The notes beneath the pieces were generated by a model that was not told the origin of the DNA, did not search any database, and saw only the letters and a program-made list of their open reading frames with translations. Positions 1 through 12,617 of a DNA stretch of 64,000 nucleotides are shown here, piece by piece (position 1 is the first letter of the stretch; every line of letters begins with the position of its first letter). The position numbers and the translations under genes were made by a program. The DNA comes from Amphiura filiformis (taxonomy: Eukaryota; Echinodermata; Ophiuroidea; Amphilepidida; Amphiuridae): the NCBI RefSeq assembly GCF_039555335.1, contig NC_092628.1, positions 97,282,536 to 97,346,535 of the forward strand, in the 5' to 3' direction.

Positions 1-1124
1 CAGTATGTCCTTTGTGATTGGGACACAATGGGCCATTCACGAATGACATACTACTGGCTTGTACAGGTGCGTGGCAAACAAATAACATCAACTCAGCAGC
101 CAGACTTCGAAGCAGCATTTGACTTCAAAGCAGCATTTGACACCATATGGAGGGAGGCCCTTTGGAAATGTCTGCGATCAGTAGGAGTAGACACCAAACT
201 GGTGAACCTCATGGTCGTGGTAGATGGAAAGATCACCGATTGGTTTGAAGTCCTAGTTGGTGTTAGACAGGGATGTCTTCTCTCACCACTCCTCTTCAAT
301 CTATATCTGGAGTTTGTCATGAAGGACATCCAAAATCTAGGCTCATGTGTGCAGATGGGTGACATGTGCATTAACAACATCCGATATGCAGATGACACCA
401 CGCTCATGGATATGGACTTTGAGAACCTGCAAATCTCCACTAATGAATTTGAAAAAGCATGCAGCAGCTGGGGGATAAAAAGTAACCCAACAAAATGCAA
501 GATCATGTCTGACGATCCAAGAGATATCATGCTGAACCAAATGCCCATTGACAAAGTAAATAACTTCTTCTTTCTGGGTAGCAGTGTGCCCTCAGTAGAA
601 GAGGATATTAAACGTCGCACAAAGTTGGCAGCCTGGGAACTGAAAAATACCATCTGGTCTAATCATGACATCACCAGATCGCTGAAAGTAAGGATCTACC
701 AGTCGCCCATCCTCCCTATTGCCACCTATGGGTCAGAATCCTGGGCGTTACGTGAATCCGATCGACACAGACTGGATGTTTTTGAAATGCGATGCCTTGG
801 AGTTTCCTTACTTGCCAAAACTTGCAACAACTCCATCAGACAGAGTCTCAACATCACTAGCTCCATCAACGATGTTATCTGGCGGAGACGTTTGAAATAA
901 GCTGGGCATATCTTCTGGATGCCTCAACAATTCCCCACCAAGCCTACATTAATGACTTTAGCAAGAAAAGACCACCAGGTTGTCCACCAACCAGATGGAA
1001 GGACCAAATTCAGAGGGACTTGAGAATGACCCCACATGAAGCAAAGACACAAGCAACAGACAGAACTGAATGGAGGAGGTTTACTCGGCAGCGGGCAAAG
1101 GGCCACAACGGCCTGTGCAGTTAA
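1..1124 (+). pseudogene. Non-LTR retrotransposon reverse transcriptase, 3' part, degenerate
   Basis: The reading frame holds the palm and C-terminal part of a LINE reverse transcriptase: FKAAFDTIWR (motif A), GVRQGCLLSPLLFNLY (motif B), the catalytic YADD box as IRYADDTTLM, then LGSSV and the late ATYGSESWALRESDRHRLD block typical of RTE/CR1-type elements. The frame stops at a TAA at 898-900. The protein continues in the same frame with AGHIFWM, then shifts before 963 into KKRPPGCPPTRWKD and ends at a TAA at 1122-1124. A short in-frame repeat (EAAFDFKAAFD) near 110-140 is a local duplication in the copy. The 5' part, including the endonuclease, is outside the window or lost. It is a dead copy. 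The clade is uncertain; the RT identity is firm. Confidence 0.85.
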
Positions 1125-1313
1125 GGCAAGTAATGTAAGTCAATTCAGCAGCCAGGATGTCTCGAAAATACCAACTTGCGACTTAATGTTTATTTCGTGG
1201 TAGCAGGTCATACTGCAGTTACTGTCCGTTTTCCTATACACAATACACAGTGCTCTTTCCCATTGACGCGTGACCCCTACAAATAGCCCTACGTTAACAG
1301 TATGGGGATATGA

Positions 1314-1625
1314 CTAGTTAACGTCGCTGTGTGAAAAATAACCGGCCAATATTAAAAGTACTCTTCTAAAGTTCTAGAAAATATGGTTTTTAACATGTCC
1401 TAAATTTTTAGCTAATTTAGATGTTTGGAAATATTCGTACTTTGGTGTTTTAGTTAATGTTATAGGTAATAGTACATTGCCTAGTTAACGTCGCTGTGTG
1501 AAAAATAACCGGCCAATATTAAAAGTACTCTTCTAAAATTCTAGACAATATAGTTTTGTAACATGTCCTAAATTTTTAGCTAATTTAGGTGTTTGGAGAG
1601 GGTCGTACTTTTGTGTTTTAGGAAG
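1314..1625. repeat. Tandem duplication, 167-bp unit, two copies
   Basis: The stretch starting CTAGTTAACGTCGCTGTGTG occurs at 1314 and again at 1481, and both copies run on in parallel through the AACATGTCCTAAATTTTTAG block. The copies differ at a few bases and small indels. No coding sequence is visible in the unit. Confidence 0.85.
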
Positions 1626-2616
1626 GATATGTAAACGACAGATAACACCAAAAATATGAAGAAATTATTTCCAAACCGTGTTAAGTCAACAATCATTATG
1701 TTGCTCATTTTCAAGAATGCTGGTTTACAAAAAGCACGCCATTGTCTCATTTCGTGAACAATGGTACACATACCATTGTTTCCTTTCGTTTCCTTTATAA
1801 TCGGTTACCCAACTGAAGCTTTAATACAAACTTTATTGCGATATCGCACATGAAAACAGTCACATGTGCACAGCCAGAGAAGATCCGATTTAATCAGTTG
1901 AGCTGTTTCAATGAGTGTTATCTTGGTTTAATAGCTTTTAATGGGGTTAAGTCCTGCAAAAGGTCGAGATGAATTCTACTGTAGACATGACTGCATCATG
2001 TCACATTTTGGAATCAAGTGAAAGTTCATATTAATTTATATTACCCCAGTGACATTTTGAGCCCCGAGCGTGTTTTGTTTAGGTATTACGAACAAAATAT
2101 GTTAGTTTAGTGACACTTCTCAAGAAGTCGCATTATACTGTTCTATGCTTCTAGAATCCAAATCGCTGGAGCAATTTAACCAAAAAACTTGGAATAATAT
2201 AAGACTATTTGGGTGATGGGTCTCAAAGGTAAAACACCATGTGTTATAATCGGACCACCAACATTTAAGTACTCTTGAACAATATGACGGGTTAGTTTTC
2301 GCACCGAAACTCGCGATGTTTATTTGAGTATGTCCTATTGGGCTACGATTTTGTTTTCACAAACATGCATAAGAACTTGACATACACAGAAGTATTGTAA
2401 CATTGCTGAAAAAAAAAAGAATTCGACAAACTGTAAGTTGAACGTTGATCCAATATCCTGTCGATTTCATATTATTAAAAATTATTAGAAATTAACAGCC
2501 TTACATCATCTACATGATGTAAGGTTTGTTGATTTCTTCTATCCGAAACATCCGTGTCTTAATTTACAAGACAAAGGTCCTTTAAGGTCTGGGGACTCAG
2601 AAGAAAGAAAGACCAC
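1626..2616. other. Non-coding stretch without recognised gene
   Basis: No credible coding frame is present. The only structure seen is a perfect 11-bp hairpin at 2499-2524 (CCTTACATCAT, four-base loop, ATGATGTAAGG) close to the left end of the following transposable element. Confidence 0.5.
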
Positions 2617-3732
2617 TTAAGGTGGCTGTGTACTCTCAGACATGCATGTAGTAAAAGTGCAATAACTTTGTAATTATTCGCGCAAAACATATAAAAGTAT
2701 ACATTTTTATGAAGGCAAGACATCAATAAATCTTAATATAAATACAGATTTGGGGTAAAAACAACAATTTTGAAGAAAATCACAAAAAGTGAGTTTTTGG
2801 CAATATTTGTTAGGTACATCATAACAAAGAAACACTCTTTCCAAAATATTTTATTTTGTTTTTAGCTCAATCTTGAGGCTCCATTCCAAAAACGGTTTTT
2901 TTATTTTTTGATATTGGCCTTATTTTTTGAGATATTGACCATATAAGGCATCAAAATGAACTTTTAAAATTCAAAAACGCCTATTTGCACAAAATGATGC
3001 CCAAAATCGGAAATAGACCAAAATATAAAAAAATGAGAAAACTGTTTCTTGAGTCGATCATGCTTTTTACGATGATCATATTTGCTTACCTATAGATGCT
3101 GTATTTATTGAGTTATCGTGTACCTAAATCGTCATTTTACCGAGAAAATGAACATTGAAATAATGGCCGTTGAAGTTTAAAGTGGTCACATTTTGCACTT
3201 TCATCGAATCTCACAGGAGAATGCGACAGTTTTCGTTTTGTAACTTATATTACGTGAACATCGGGTAAATCCACAGCCCCTTGAGAAGTTTGAGCGAAAT
3301 CCATTCATAACTTGATATTTAAATCGGGGAAAGAACTTGAAAAACCCACATTTTATCAGCTAAAACGGAGCCATTTGACCACTAGGTTTTTGTGAAATCA
3401 GTGCTTCCGTGGTGTTTCCATAAGATGCGCCGCGCATGCAGATAAGCGTCGCGTATGCGTCGCGTATTTGTGCGTTAACAAATTGCGCGATACGCAACGC
3501 GATGAGTTGTTGCGCGGGTGTACCTTGCTGGTACAACAAAGATTTTCTTTCCTTTTCAATTTCAAACACGAGTGGAATAGTGAAATAAAATCCTTAAAAT
3601 ATTGCAGTTGGAGTTTACAAATCTGGATTTTCATTCCTTGTATTTATAAAAAACATAACAAGGTACAAACATATCATAAAAACTCAATTTTGAGAAAGAA
3701 ACAATGGCTAGAGTACACAGCCAAAGGTATTC
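2617..3732. mobile_element. TTAA-flanked non-autonomous DNA transposon, copy A
   Basis: The left end is TTAA followed by GGTGGCTGTGTACTCT; the right end carries the inverted match AGAGTACACAGCC at about 3712. The internal sequence (AAAGTGCAATAACTTTGTAA near 2657, the CGTCGCGTATTTGTGCG region near 3458) recurs at 41814-42771, which defines a dispersed family. The right TTAA has been lost in this copy. No transposase frame is present. TTAA target duplications are used by piggyBac and Kolobok-type elements; which one mobilised this family cannot be read here. Confidence 0.75.
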
Positions 3733-4171
3733 GATGACCTTGAATCACAGCAAAACATTGTTTTGTGTGCTTAGTTCATTACGTGCTTAAATGTCATTCA
3801 TAACCTCATTAATAAACGCGATGTGTGCGATCCACATTTAGTTATTTGTGAAAACGCGAACGCAAATCGAGGTCATTAATATCTCACAATTGACCGAAAA
3901 ATGCGTAATTGTTCCAATGTCGCACACAATTGACCGGCGTTTGCGTGTTGTTGTGCGTCGAACAAACTGCGCGCGCGCCGACTGCCGTATTTGGATTGCG
4001 CGCTACCATATTTGCACAGATTTTGATACGCACTTTTGTTATTGGTCGTCATGTTTTAGCCTGATCGATTTTGGGAAAGGGAAGATGTAACAATCATCTA
4101 TTTTTATAAACTTTTGAGCAAAATTTTGTGTTATTTTGTAAGGTGTAGTGATTAAAGTAATGGTTATGAAT
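3733..4171. other. Non-coding, CG-containing stretch
   Basis: Contains scattered GCGC and TTGCG words and no protein with recognisable motifs. No further structure was identified. Confidence 0.4.
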
Positions 4172-4350
4172 GAGGTTAATAACTTTGCATCGGTAATATG
4201 TCGGGCATTGTGAAAAATCTAAACATTTTGCTTTGGACCTCGGAATATCCCTCGGGGCTACGCCCCTCGGGATATTCCTCGGTTCCAAAGGCAAAATGTT
4301 TAGATTTTTCACAATGCCCTCCAAATAACCGATGCGCAGTTATTAACCTC
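4172..4350. repeat. Near-perfect 179-bp palindrome (foldback MITE)
   Basis: The outer arms are GAGGTTAATAACTTTGCATC (4172) and the inverted match ending TTATTAACCTC (4350). The inner arms from GGGCATTGTGAAAAATCTAA (4203) to the matching block ending at 4319 pair almost completely around a 3-base loop at 4259-4261. The transcript of either strand would form a stem of about 85 bp. No ORF. The target duplication is not clear. Confidence 0.85.
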
Positions 4351-5938
4351 TAATTATATCCTTTATGGAGTAACCACGTGACCTTATTATTGCGATTAAA
4401 TATCTCGAGTCTCCTAAACATTACACCTGCTATTTTCTTTCAAGCACTACTCCCGTGCAGCTTTATTCCGTAACAAATTTCCTGATACGTTGCAGAATTA
4501 AATAAACCAATTAAACCATTTGGCGACCAGTCTAAAGGCATTTAGACAATTTGTGAACTTGAGATAATCTGCGTTTCCGCCATTGTAAGCACTGAAAAAC
4601 GCGCATGTCACATCGGTGACACCTACCATCCAATTGATTGGCCTCGATATATGCGAAGAACACTGCCATCTGGTACGTAATGTCAAATCGACATGATATG
4701 ATATTGAACGAATATTCAACTTACAGTTTGCCGAATTCATTTTTTTAAGCGATGTTGCAAATACTTTTGAGTAATGTCTGTATAGACGAATCTAAATATC
4801 AATACCTCAATAGCCGCCATAGCTGCGTCCCCCCTTAGGTCTATTCCACCTAAAATATGAAATGATACTGCATTCTATCACCAATATTACACGTAGACAA
4901 AAGAATGATGAAAGTTTACAACACAATACAATTCAACATCGATTTTTAAGGGGATTTAATCCACCCAATTGGGCAGTAACAACACCAGTTTTGTGCAGAC
5001 GGGACCCAGTAATGGCCGACTGAATTCTGACCATCAGTTGGCTCGTTGGATTCGTCTATATTAAACACCATGCACTTGAAGAGTAGAATGAACCTAACAA
5101 TATATACGTCGTACCATTAGAACTCGGAATTAACCTAACAACGTCACAAATACGATTAGAAGTGTAGAATAAAACTAATAATACCATTTGAGTAGAAAAA
5201 TATAACAATACCACAAATATACACATATGAGTAGAATGGACCTAACAAGGCCACACGTATAGGCCTACCATGAGAATTAGAGTAGAATGAACCTAACTGT
5301 CCAACACCACACATAATATGGAGTTAACGATTTATTTCCCCTTCTATCATGTTCATTTTCAGGTTAACGATGACTGGAAGTATGTATCTATAGTTCTCGA
5401 CCGAATACTTTTAATCATTTACATTTGCGCAGTAATAGCTGGTACTACGGCCATCTTCTTTAAAGCTCCATTAGCTATTGAATTCTTCAGGCAGATATTT
5501 TATTCTGGTGTATACTTAGATGGACAAGAGAATGCCATTTTACCTTCGTAGATTAAGTCATCAACCATCGTTAATATGTTCCACAGTCAGATTCTCTCAA
5601 ATGGGGTACCGCATAGCCAAGCTACTTCATTTGGTACTCCGTCCTTTAATTTGTGGTATATCTTGAATGGTTTTCCATGTGGTATCTTTATACATAGCGT
5701 TCCTGTTTAAGCCACAAACCATTTTAATACTTTTTTCATGAGGTATCTTCTGGAACAGCCTGGCTGCTTTATTTTTCAAATAAGCGAAATCGGCATTACA
5801 AATATACCATGCTTATTATGTGGGACAGGGTTTGCAAATGTTAGTAAAAGTTACACTCTGGTCTATCGGAAAATTTGGCTTTTAAGCCTCCAAAATTTTG
5901 TTTAAATTGATTTACTAAAATTTTAAAAACAACCAAAA
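4351..5938. other. Non-coding stretch with a degenerate tandem repeat
   Basis: From about 5060 to 5300 a loose 50-60-bp motif, GTAGAATGAACCTAAC with variants, recurs about four times. A short segment near 5000-5050 (ATGGCCGACTGAATTCTGAC) is shared with 16925-16970, so it belongs to a dispersed repeat. The open frame at 5318-5551 has no recognisable domain and is not called. Confidence 0.45.
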
Positions 5939-6431
5939 ATGAAGGAATTACACGACAGAAAAATGAATCTGCTGTTTTATGGTGTGCCGCAAAATCCCGG
6001 AGAGACAGTAGAGGAGCTGGGAGATAAGATGAGAGATATATTCCGAACTGACTTCGGTGTATCGGAAGAACAGATTGATTACATCTACTTTGCTGCGGTA
6101 CATAGGATACCACGAAAGCATGGGGAAGGTGAAGATAACCGAAGTCATCAACCTGATCCTGTGATCATCCGTTTCGGGTCTATGTTCGACAGGGATCTTG
6201 CTTCAACAGCGAATCAGGCCCTTTTTTAAGGATAGGAAACCTGTTATGGCTTACACAGATCTTCCAAGAAGTATGAAGCAAGACAGAGGTAAACTGGTCC
6301 AACATGGAAAGACTTTACGTCGAGAAGGAAATCTTACACGTATACGAACCATCGGACTGGATGTGATACTGGAATATAAGGGCAAGGGAAATAGAAGAGG
6401 AGATTGGAAGCGATTTATTCCTGATAACTAA
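5939..6431 (+). pseudogene. LINE ORF1-like protein remnant
   Basis: The first part reads KMNLLFYGVPQNPGETVEEL and continues to HRIPRKHG and PVIIRFGSMFDRD. This is the RNA-recognition-motif core of L1/Tx1 ORF1 proteins (NLLFYGVP, HR.G, P.I.RF motifs). Around 6215-6245 the frame shifts, and the C-terminal domain continues in another frame with MAYTDLPRSMKQDRGKLVQH to the stop at 6429-6431. The usual coiled coil upstream is not visible, so the 5' part is shortened or diverged. Family role: trimeric RNA-binding chaperone for the LINE RNA. Confidence 0.7.
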
Positions 6432-6630
6432 ATGAAGAAAACTTTCAAACTTAGGTTTCAGCTCAATATAAGACTTTTCTACACAGGGCAGTTGAAACTC
6501 AGTCATGTGAATATAATGGTTTAAACTTGTGAACAATTTACTTCATATACTCCTATATGATGTCTGCGATATGAATTATTGCATTGATGTGCTTTTGGTT
6601 TCTTATTTTGATGTCATATTTGCTATAATA

Positions 6631-7399
6631 TAAAGTTATGTAAACGCAAAAGCTACCCATGTAATCATATTGTTTTTTTTGAAGCTTTTTAATGAGGTTT
6701 TGAATAGATAATTTTGGGAATATGCATGCGTGCCTACAGATTTAAAAAAAAAAACGAAAAAAGGGGATACAAGAAATTGAAGATGATCAAAACGTTTTTC
6801 TCACATTTTGATGCAATTTGATATGTATGAATATTAGATGTTTACATGTAATGCTTTATTAACAGTCGCTTATAGCTATTATATAAAGTTATGTAAACGC
6901 AAAAGCTACCCATGTAATTATGTTGTTTTTTGAAGCTCTTTTAATGAAGTTTTGAATATATAATTATTGGGTTTATGCATGCGTGCCTATAGAGGATTTA
7001 AAAAAAAAAAGGAAAAGAAGGGATAAAAAAAAAATTGGGGATGATCAAAAACGTTTTTCTCATATTTTGATGCAATTTGATATGCATGAATTAGATGTTT
7101 ACATGAAATGCTTTATTAACAGTCGCTGATAGCTATAATATGAAGTTATGTAAGCGTAAAAGCTACCCATGTAATCATATTGTTTTTGAAGCTCTTTTAA
7201 TGATGTTTTGAATATATAATTTTTGGGTATATGCATGCGTGCCTACAGAGGATTTTAAAAAAAGAAAAGGAAAAAAAGGGGATACAAAAAATTGAAGATG
7301 ATCAAAAACGTTTTCTCATATTTTGATGCAATCTTGATATGCATGAATTAGATGTTTACATGTAATACTTTATTAACAGTCGCTTATAGCGACAATTTT
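6631..7399. repeat. Three tandem copies of a ~255-bp unit between LINE ORF1 and ORF2
   Basis: AAAGTTATGTAAACGCAAAA and the words that follow (CTACCCATGTAATCATATTG, ATGCATGCGTGCCTA, GATGATCAAAA, TTATTAACAGTCGCT) recur in the same order starting at 6631, 6884 and 7141. The period is 253-257 bp. The array sits directly upstream of ORF2, so it may be a repeated regulatory or spacer segment of the LINE. No coding frame runs through it. Confidence 0.9.
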
Positions 7400-7615
7400 T
7401 AATGTACGCTCATTTTGACGGTCAGACTTTCCTTGATAATTGTCAGTTGATTTTGGGTTCCATTTGTATTTTGACATTGTCTCTTTTCCTTTTTATTTAT
7501 TTATTTATTTATTTATTTTTCTCTGGTATCAGAAAGCGACAGCTTATTTTATATGAAATGTACTATGCGCAGTTTTGGCTTCTTATACATGATCAGTCTA
7601 AATTAAATAAATGTT

Positions 7616-10600
7616 TTGCATATGGATAGCTCAGTTAAAATATGTTCTGTAAATTGCAGGGGATTGAATGATAAAGTCAAGAGACGTGATGTTTTTAATT
7701 ATCTAAGGAAAAAGAAATTTTCGATATATTGTCTTCAGGATATACATTGGGACCAAAAATTTGAAAATATGGTCAGGTCTGAATGGGGTTATGAGATTTA
7801 TATAGCGGGTCACACTACGAACTCAAGAGGTGTGGCAGTTCTGATGAACAATAATTTTGATTTTAAGGTGCGGAATATACAGCGTGATCATGTTGGAAAT
7901 TGGATTGTGCTCGATATTACTTTGTTATCAATAGATATTACTTTATGTTGTTTATATGGGCCAAATGATGATCAGCCATATTTCTATAGTCGTGTAAAAG
8001 AGGTTGTGGAATCTTTTGGAAACCCTTACTCTATTATATGCGGAGACTTTAATTTAGTCCAGAATCAAGAAATGGATACTTTCAATTATGTAAATATTAA
8101 TAACCCGAAAGCAAAAGAAATGGTTCTTAATATAAAAGAAGACATGGAAATATGCGATCCATGGAGAGTTCTGAATCCAAATATTAGACGTTTTACTTGG
8201 AGAAAAAATAATCCAATAAAACAAGCCAGATTAGATTTCTTTTTAATTTCCTCTGAATTGCTAAATTTGATCGATTTTGCTGATATAACACCTGGTTACA
8301 GAACTGACCATTCTATGGTGATCATTGGCCTAAGTAAAGGTAATAATATTAACAATGGTCGGGGATCTTGGAAATTGAATAATGAATTGCTTAAAGAAGA
8401 GGAATATGTAAATATTGTTAAAGATTCGATTACTAAGGTGAAGAAAATATATGCGGCCTCTCCTTATGATAGAGAATATATAAATGATATTAATCCGTTG
8501 ACGTTAGTTCTTACTATCGATGACCAGCTGTTCTTCGAAACATTATTATTGGAAATTAGAGGTGCTACTTTGGCATTTTCATCCAAAAGAAAGAAAGACT
8601 TAGATAAAACAGAAGAAACACTTGACAATTTGATACAACATCTGGAGAAGATATGTGCAGAAACGGCTTTAAATAACCAAAACGTCGATTCAGTAATGAG
8701 GGAACTTAATGCCGCTAAACAAGAGCTTGAAGAGCTGCGTACTAGAAAAATTAAAGGTTGTTTTGTTCGATCAAAAGCTAAATGGATAGAAGAAGAGGAG
8801 AAACCGTCCAAATATTTTCTTAACCTTGAAAAAAGAAACTTTGTAAATAAACAAATATGTAAAATTACTAAGAAAGATAACACAGAGGCAACATCTCAGG
8901 AGGAGATTGAAAAAGAAATTTTGTTATTTTACAAAACTTTGTACAAAGAAAAGGAAGAAAAAAACAATGTCAATATTGATGATCTAAATTTATGTTTCAA
9001 CAAACTAACGCAAATGCAGTCAAATAATTTAGAAGGTGAGCTGGATTTGTCTGAGCTCTCAATTGCTTTGAAAAATATGAAAAATAACAAAACTCCTGGC
9101 CCAGATGGTTTTACAGTAGAATTTTATAAAATGTTTTGGGACGACATTTCCATTTTTCTTCTTCGGTCGTTAAATGAAGGTTTTAGGAAAGGTTCTCTTA
9201 CAAAAGAACAAAAAATTGGTCATGTTACTCTTCTACCAAAGGGGGATAAACCTCGTCATTTCCTAAAGAACTGGAGGCCTATATCACTCTTAAATGTTTC
9301 CTATAAGTAAGCATCTGCTTGTATTGCTAACCGCGTAAAATCAGTTTTAAACCATCTAATTTCGGAAGACCAGTCTGGTTTTGTTCCAAACAGATTTATA
9401 GGCGAAAATATTCGCCTTCTCTATGACTTGTTAAATTATACAGATATTCATAAAATACCTGGTCTGCTATTACTCATAGATTTTGAAAAAGCATTTGACA
9501 CGGTATCACATGATTTTATATTTAAAACTCTAAAAGCTTTTAATTTTGGGACAGATATTTGTAGATGGTTTTAAACCCTATATAAGAATGCTTCTTCCTC
9601 AGTAATAATAAATGGGAATATTTCAAAACCGTTTCAAATTCAGCGTAGTTGTAGACAGGGCGATCCGCTTTCGCCATATATTTTTGTTTTATGTGCGGAA
9701 ATTTTAGCTTTAATGATAAAAGAAAATAAGAATATAAAAGGAATAAAAGTAAATGACATGGATTTTAAAATTACACAATACGCAGACGACACAACCTTGA
9801 TATTAGATGGCACAGAAAAGTCGCTAAAAAGCGCATTTGATACTTTGAATATTTTTCGTGAAATATCTGGTTTGAAAATTAATACTGATAAAACAGTGGC
9901 AGTATGGATAGGATCATATAAAAATAGAATCACAAAAATGTGTGAAAATAAAAAACTAACTTGGAATTTTGAGGGCAATTTTGATTTTTTAGGAATTTCT
10001 TTCAATACTGATTTGGTGCAGATGGTTAAACAGAACTATGAAAAATCACTTGTACTGATGAAAAGATGATTTCCAATTGGAAAAAAAGGAATCTTACTGT
10101 ATTGGGTCGAGTTGTAGTGGTAAAATCTTTGGTTCTTCCCAAGATCAGTTATATTGCGCAGATGCTTCCAAATCCGAGCAAAGATTTTATCAAAACAGTT
10201 AATGACATCATTTTTAAATATGTTTGGAATGGGAAGCCGGACAAAATAAAAAGATCTCAGTTTGTACAAGATTATGAGAATGGAGCACTGAAAACAAAAA
10301 CTCGTATTATGTAAGCTGAACTAAGCTTTTGTTTAGTAGGAACACTAGTTTCCCCTGGTAAACTAGTTTTTAATGTCGTACTAAACGTCCATCTAGTATG
10401 CTTGGCTAGTACAGCATGCAGTGAGGGAAATTGTTAGTACGGACATGCCGAACTATGCCAAATTATGGTACTTTACTAATAAGTGAAAATTAGTTGCACC
10501 GCAAAAGTTGGTCCAACTAACTTTTCTGGCTTTACGAATTGGTAGAACGAATCATGGTTGTGGACCGTACCAAGGGTTGTACTAAAGTTGAATTTACCGC

Positions 10601-12617
10601 CCTTTTGATCACATGACATGACTCTTATGACAAATTAAGCTAGTAGAGCTAGTCTCTACTAGCTTATAGACGACATTTCACACATGCAGTTGTAGACATA
10701 GCACATCTAGCGTCTTGAGATGGACATTTTAGCCCCGATTCTAGCCCGTTAGAAATGGTCGAAGAAATGGAAAGGTATGTTTTATTGACATTTTTCCCAA
10801 GCTTGTTTTTGAATAACTTACAAACCGTTAGAATTTGAAATGAGATTGTAAATCGGAACACAAATGTCATGATCATGGACCGTGGGTTTGTGCATGCATG
10901 GTTGAGGCTGCCATGGCTGCCGAATTCGTGGAAACCTTCATCATGCCGTGTGTAGTAGAAAACAGGGCTCAGAAAACGGGGCCAAATCTGTTTTTCAAAT
11001 TCTAACCATGCTAAAACGGTTTGTAAGTTATTAAAAAATACAAGGTTGGGAAAAAAAGGTCAATAAAACGTAAGTTTCCATATCTTCGACCACTTCTACC
11101 GGGCTAGAATTGGGCTAGTTCCACAGACTAGTTCAGTCAGCTGAACTAGTCGAACATTAGTACAGAATGCCCTATTAAAAAAAATAGTCGTACTTGACAT
11201 CGTTTTTGATAGTAGAGCCCATTAGTAGAACACCCCAATATATTAGTAGAGTCCTAGTAAGCTCTAGTAGGTCTAGTTGAACTAATTTATTATATTAGTA
11301 GGTCAAGGTTGAACTAGTATTTTGATAGTTAAGTCCCTAGTGTATCCTGACCTACTAACATATAGTTTAGTCCAGTCCAGCCGTATTAGTTACAGGTTAG
11401 TCGTACTTGACATTGTTTTAACTAACTTTTCCTTAGTTAGTCACCCCAAGTTTCGTTTTCAGTGAGGAGTTAAAATGCCAGATGTCGAATCTCATATAAA
11501 TGCACTAAAAATAAATTGGGTACGCAGGGTTATTCAAGGTGACAAAAAATGGATAAAATTGTCAAATTTATGTTTGAATGTGAAGACTAACGATATTTGC
11601 TGTATAGGTCTACTCCGATTTAATGCAATGAAAAATAAGGTAGACAATAAGTTCTGGTATGACGTATTTTTTTCTTGGTCCTCATTGATAAATATTGTTA
11701 ATTATGGTGAATTAGATTTCAATCGTATTGCAAAGCAGTACCTGTGGTGGAATGATAAAATCAAAATTGGGGGTAATTCAATTCATTATGTTCATTGGAA
11801 GGAAAAGGGGGTTCTCTTTATAAATGATTTACTGTCAGAAAATGGGACTTTTATGTCAAAAGATGATTTTGAAGAAATGTATAAGGTGAAAACAAACTTC
11901 CTTGAATACAATGGTATTATAAGAGCAATTCAGACAAATTTCAATATTAGCAAGTTAAAAGGGACAAAATTAGTTTCACCTTTTAGATCTAGTAATATGG
12001 ACTTATTGTTCAAATATCGTAAAGGTTGTAAGTTATTCTATGATGTCTTTGTAGGGGCTAAGAGAATGAAACAATCGGGTAATAAGTGGAAAATAGATGT
12101 TGGTATAGAAAATGAGGAGTGGAAACAATTATGTCTTTTAAATTTCAAGTTTTCTGTTGATTCGAAGTATAGATGGTTCCAATATAGAATTAACCAAAGG
12201 ATTTTAGGAACAAATAGTCTGTTGCTGAAATTTAATGTAAGGGAGGATGATTTATGTACATTTTGTAAGGGTAATCCGGAAACAATTAAGCATCTTTTTG
12301 TAAATTGTCAGGTCTCCCAAATATTTTGGAATACCATTAAATTATGGATAAAAGAACAAACTAATGTGGAATTGGAAATGTCTACTTTGACAATTCTATT
12401 TGGTTCTAAATTTGATTTGACTTTAACCCTTATAATGACAATGGCAAAATTCCATATCTATAGAGCAAAGATGATGGAACAATACCCAGATTTAAAAGCT
12501 TTTAAACAAGAAATTAAACATTATTATAATATCCTGAAATATCAAGCAGCATGTAATTTAGAGCTTAACAAGTTTTCGAAAAAATGGCAACTATGGCGAA
12601 GTCTCTGCACTGGTTAA
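7616..12617 (+). pseudogene. LINE ORF2: endonuclease-reverse transcriptase, disrupted
   Basis: Endonuclease domain in the first ~240 residues: SVNCRGLNDKVKR, CLQDIHW, YGPNDD, CGDFN, RLDFFLIS and the YRTDHSMV end. A lysine/glutamate-rich linker follows, then the RT: NKTPGPDGF, NWRPISLLN, LLLIDFEKAFDTV (motif A), RQGDPLSPYIFVL (motif B) and the catalytic YADD box in ITQYADDTTLI, near 9775. The C-terminal part from 11475 contains a CxxC...H...C knuckle (DDLCTFCKGNPETIKHLFVNC). Breaks: TAA at 9308-9310, TAA at 9572-9574, a frameshift near 10060, and a 1,179-bp insertion at 10286-11464. Removing the insertion plus one 2-bp duplication rejoins the two halves in frame. Few lesions over ~1,270 codons indicate a fairly young copy. 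Confidence 0.92.
10286..11464. mobile_element. CACTA-like (CMC) non-autonomous foldback transposon inside LINE ORF2
   Basis: The ends are CACTGAAAAC and GTTTTCAGTG, flanked by an AG dinucleotide on both sides (10284-10285 and 11465-11466). The interior has long inverted arms: CTAGCCCGTTAGAAATGGTC near 10743 matches the complement of the block near 11085-11110. Subterminal regions are dense in ACTAGT, TAGTAC and GTACTAA words, as expected for CACTA subterminal repeats. No transposase frame. CACTG ends with a 2-3-bp target duplication fit EnSpm/CACTA elements of animals; the class call is an inference. Confidence 0.8.

Noticed and set aside
5318-5551. 77-residue open frame with hydrophobic stretch
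   Set aside because: No recognisable domain, no splice context, and it lies between repeats.
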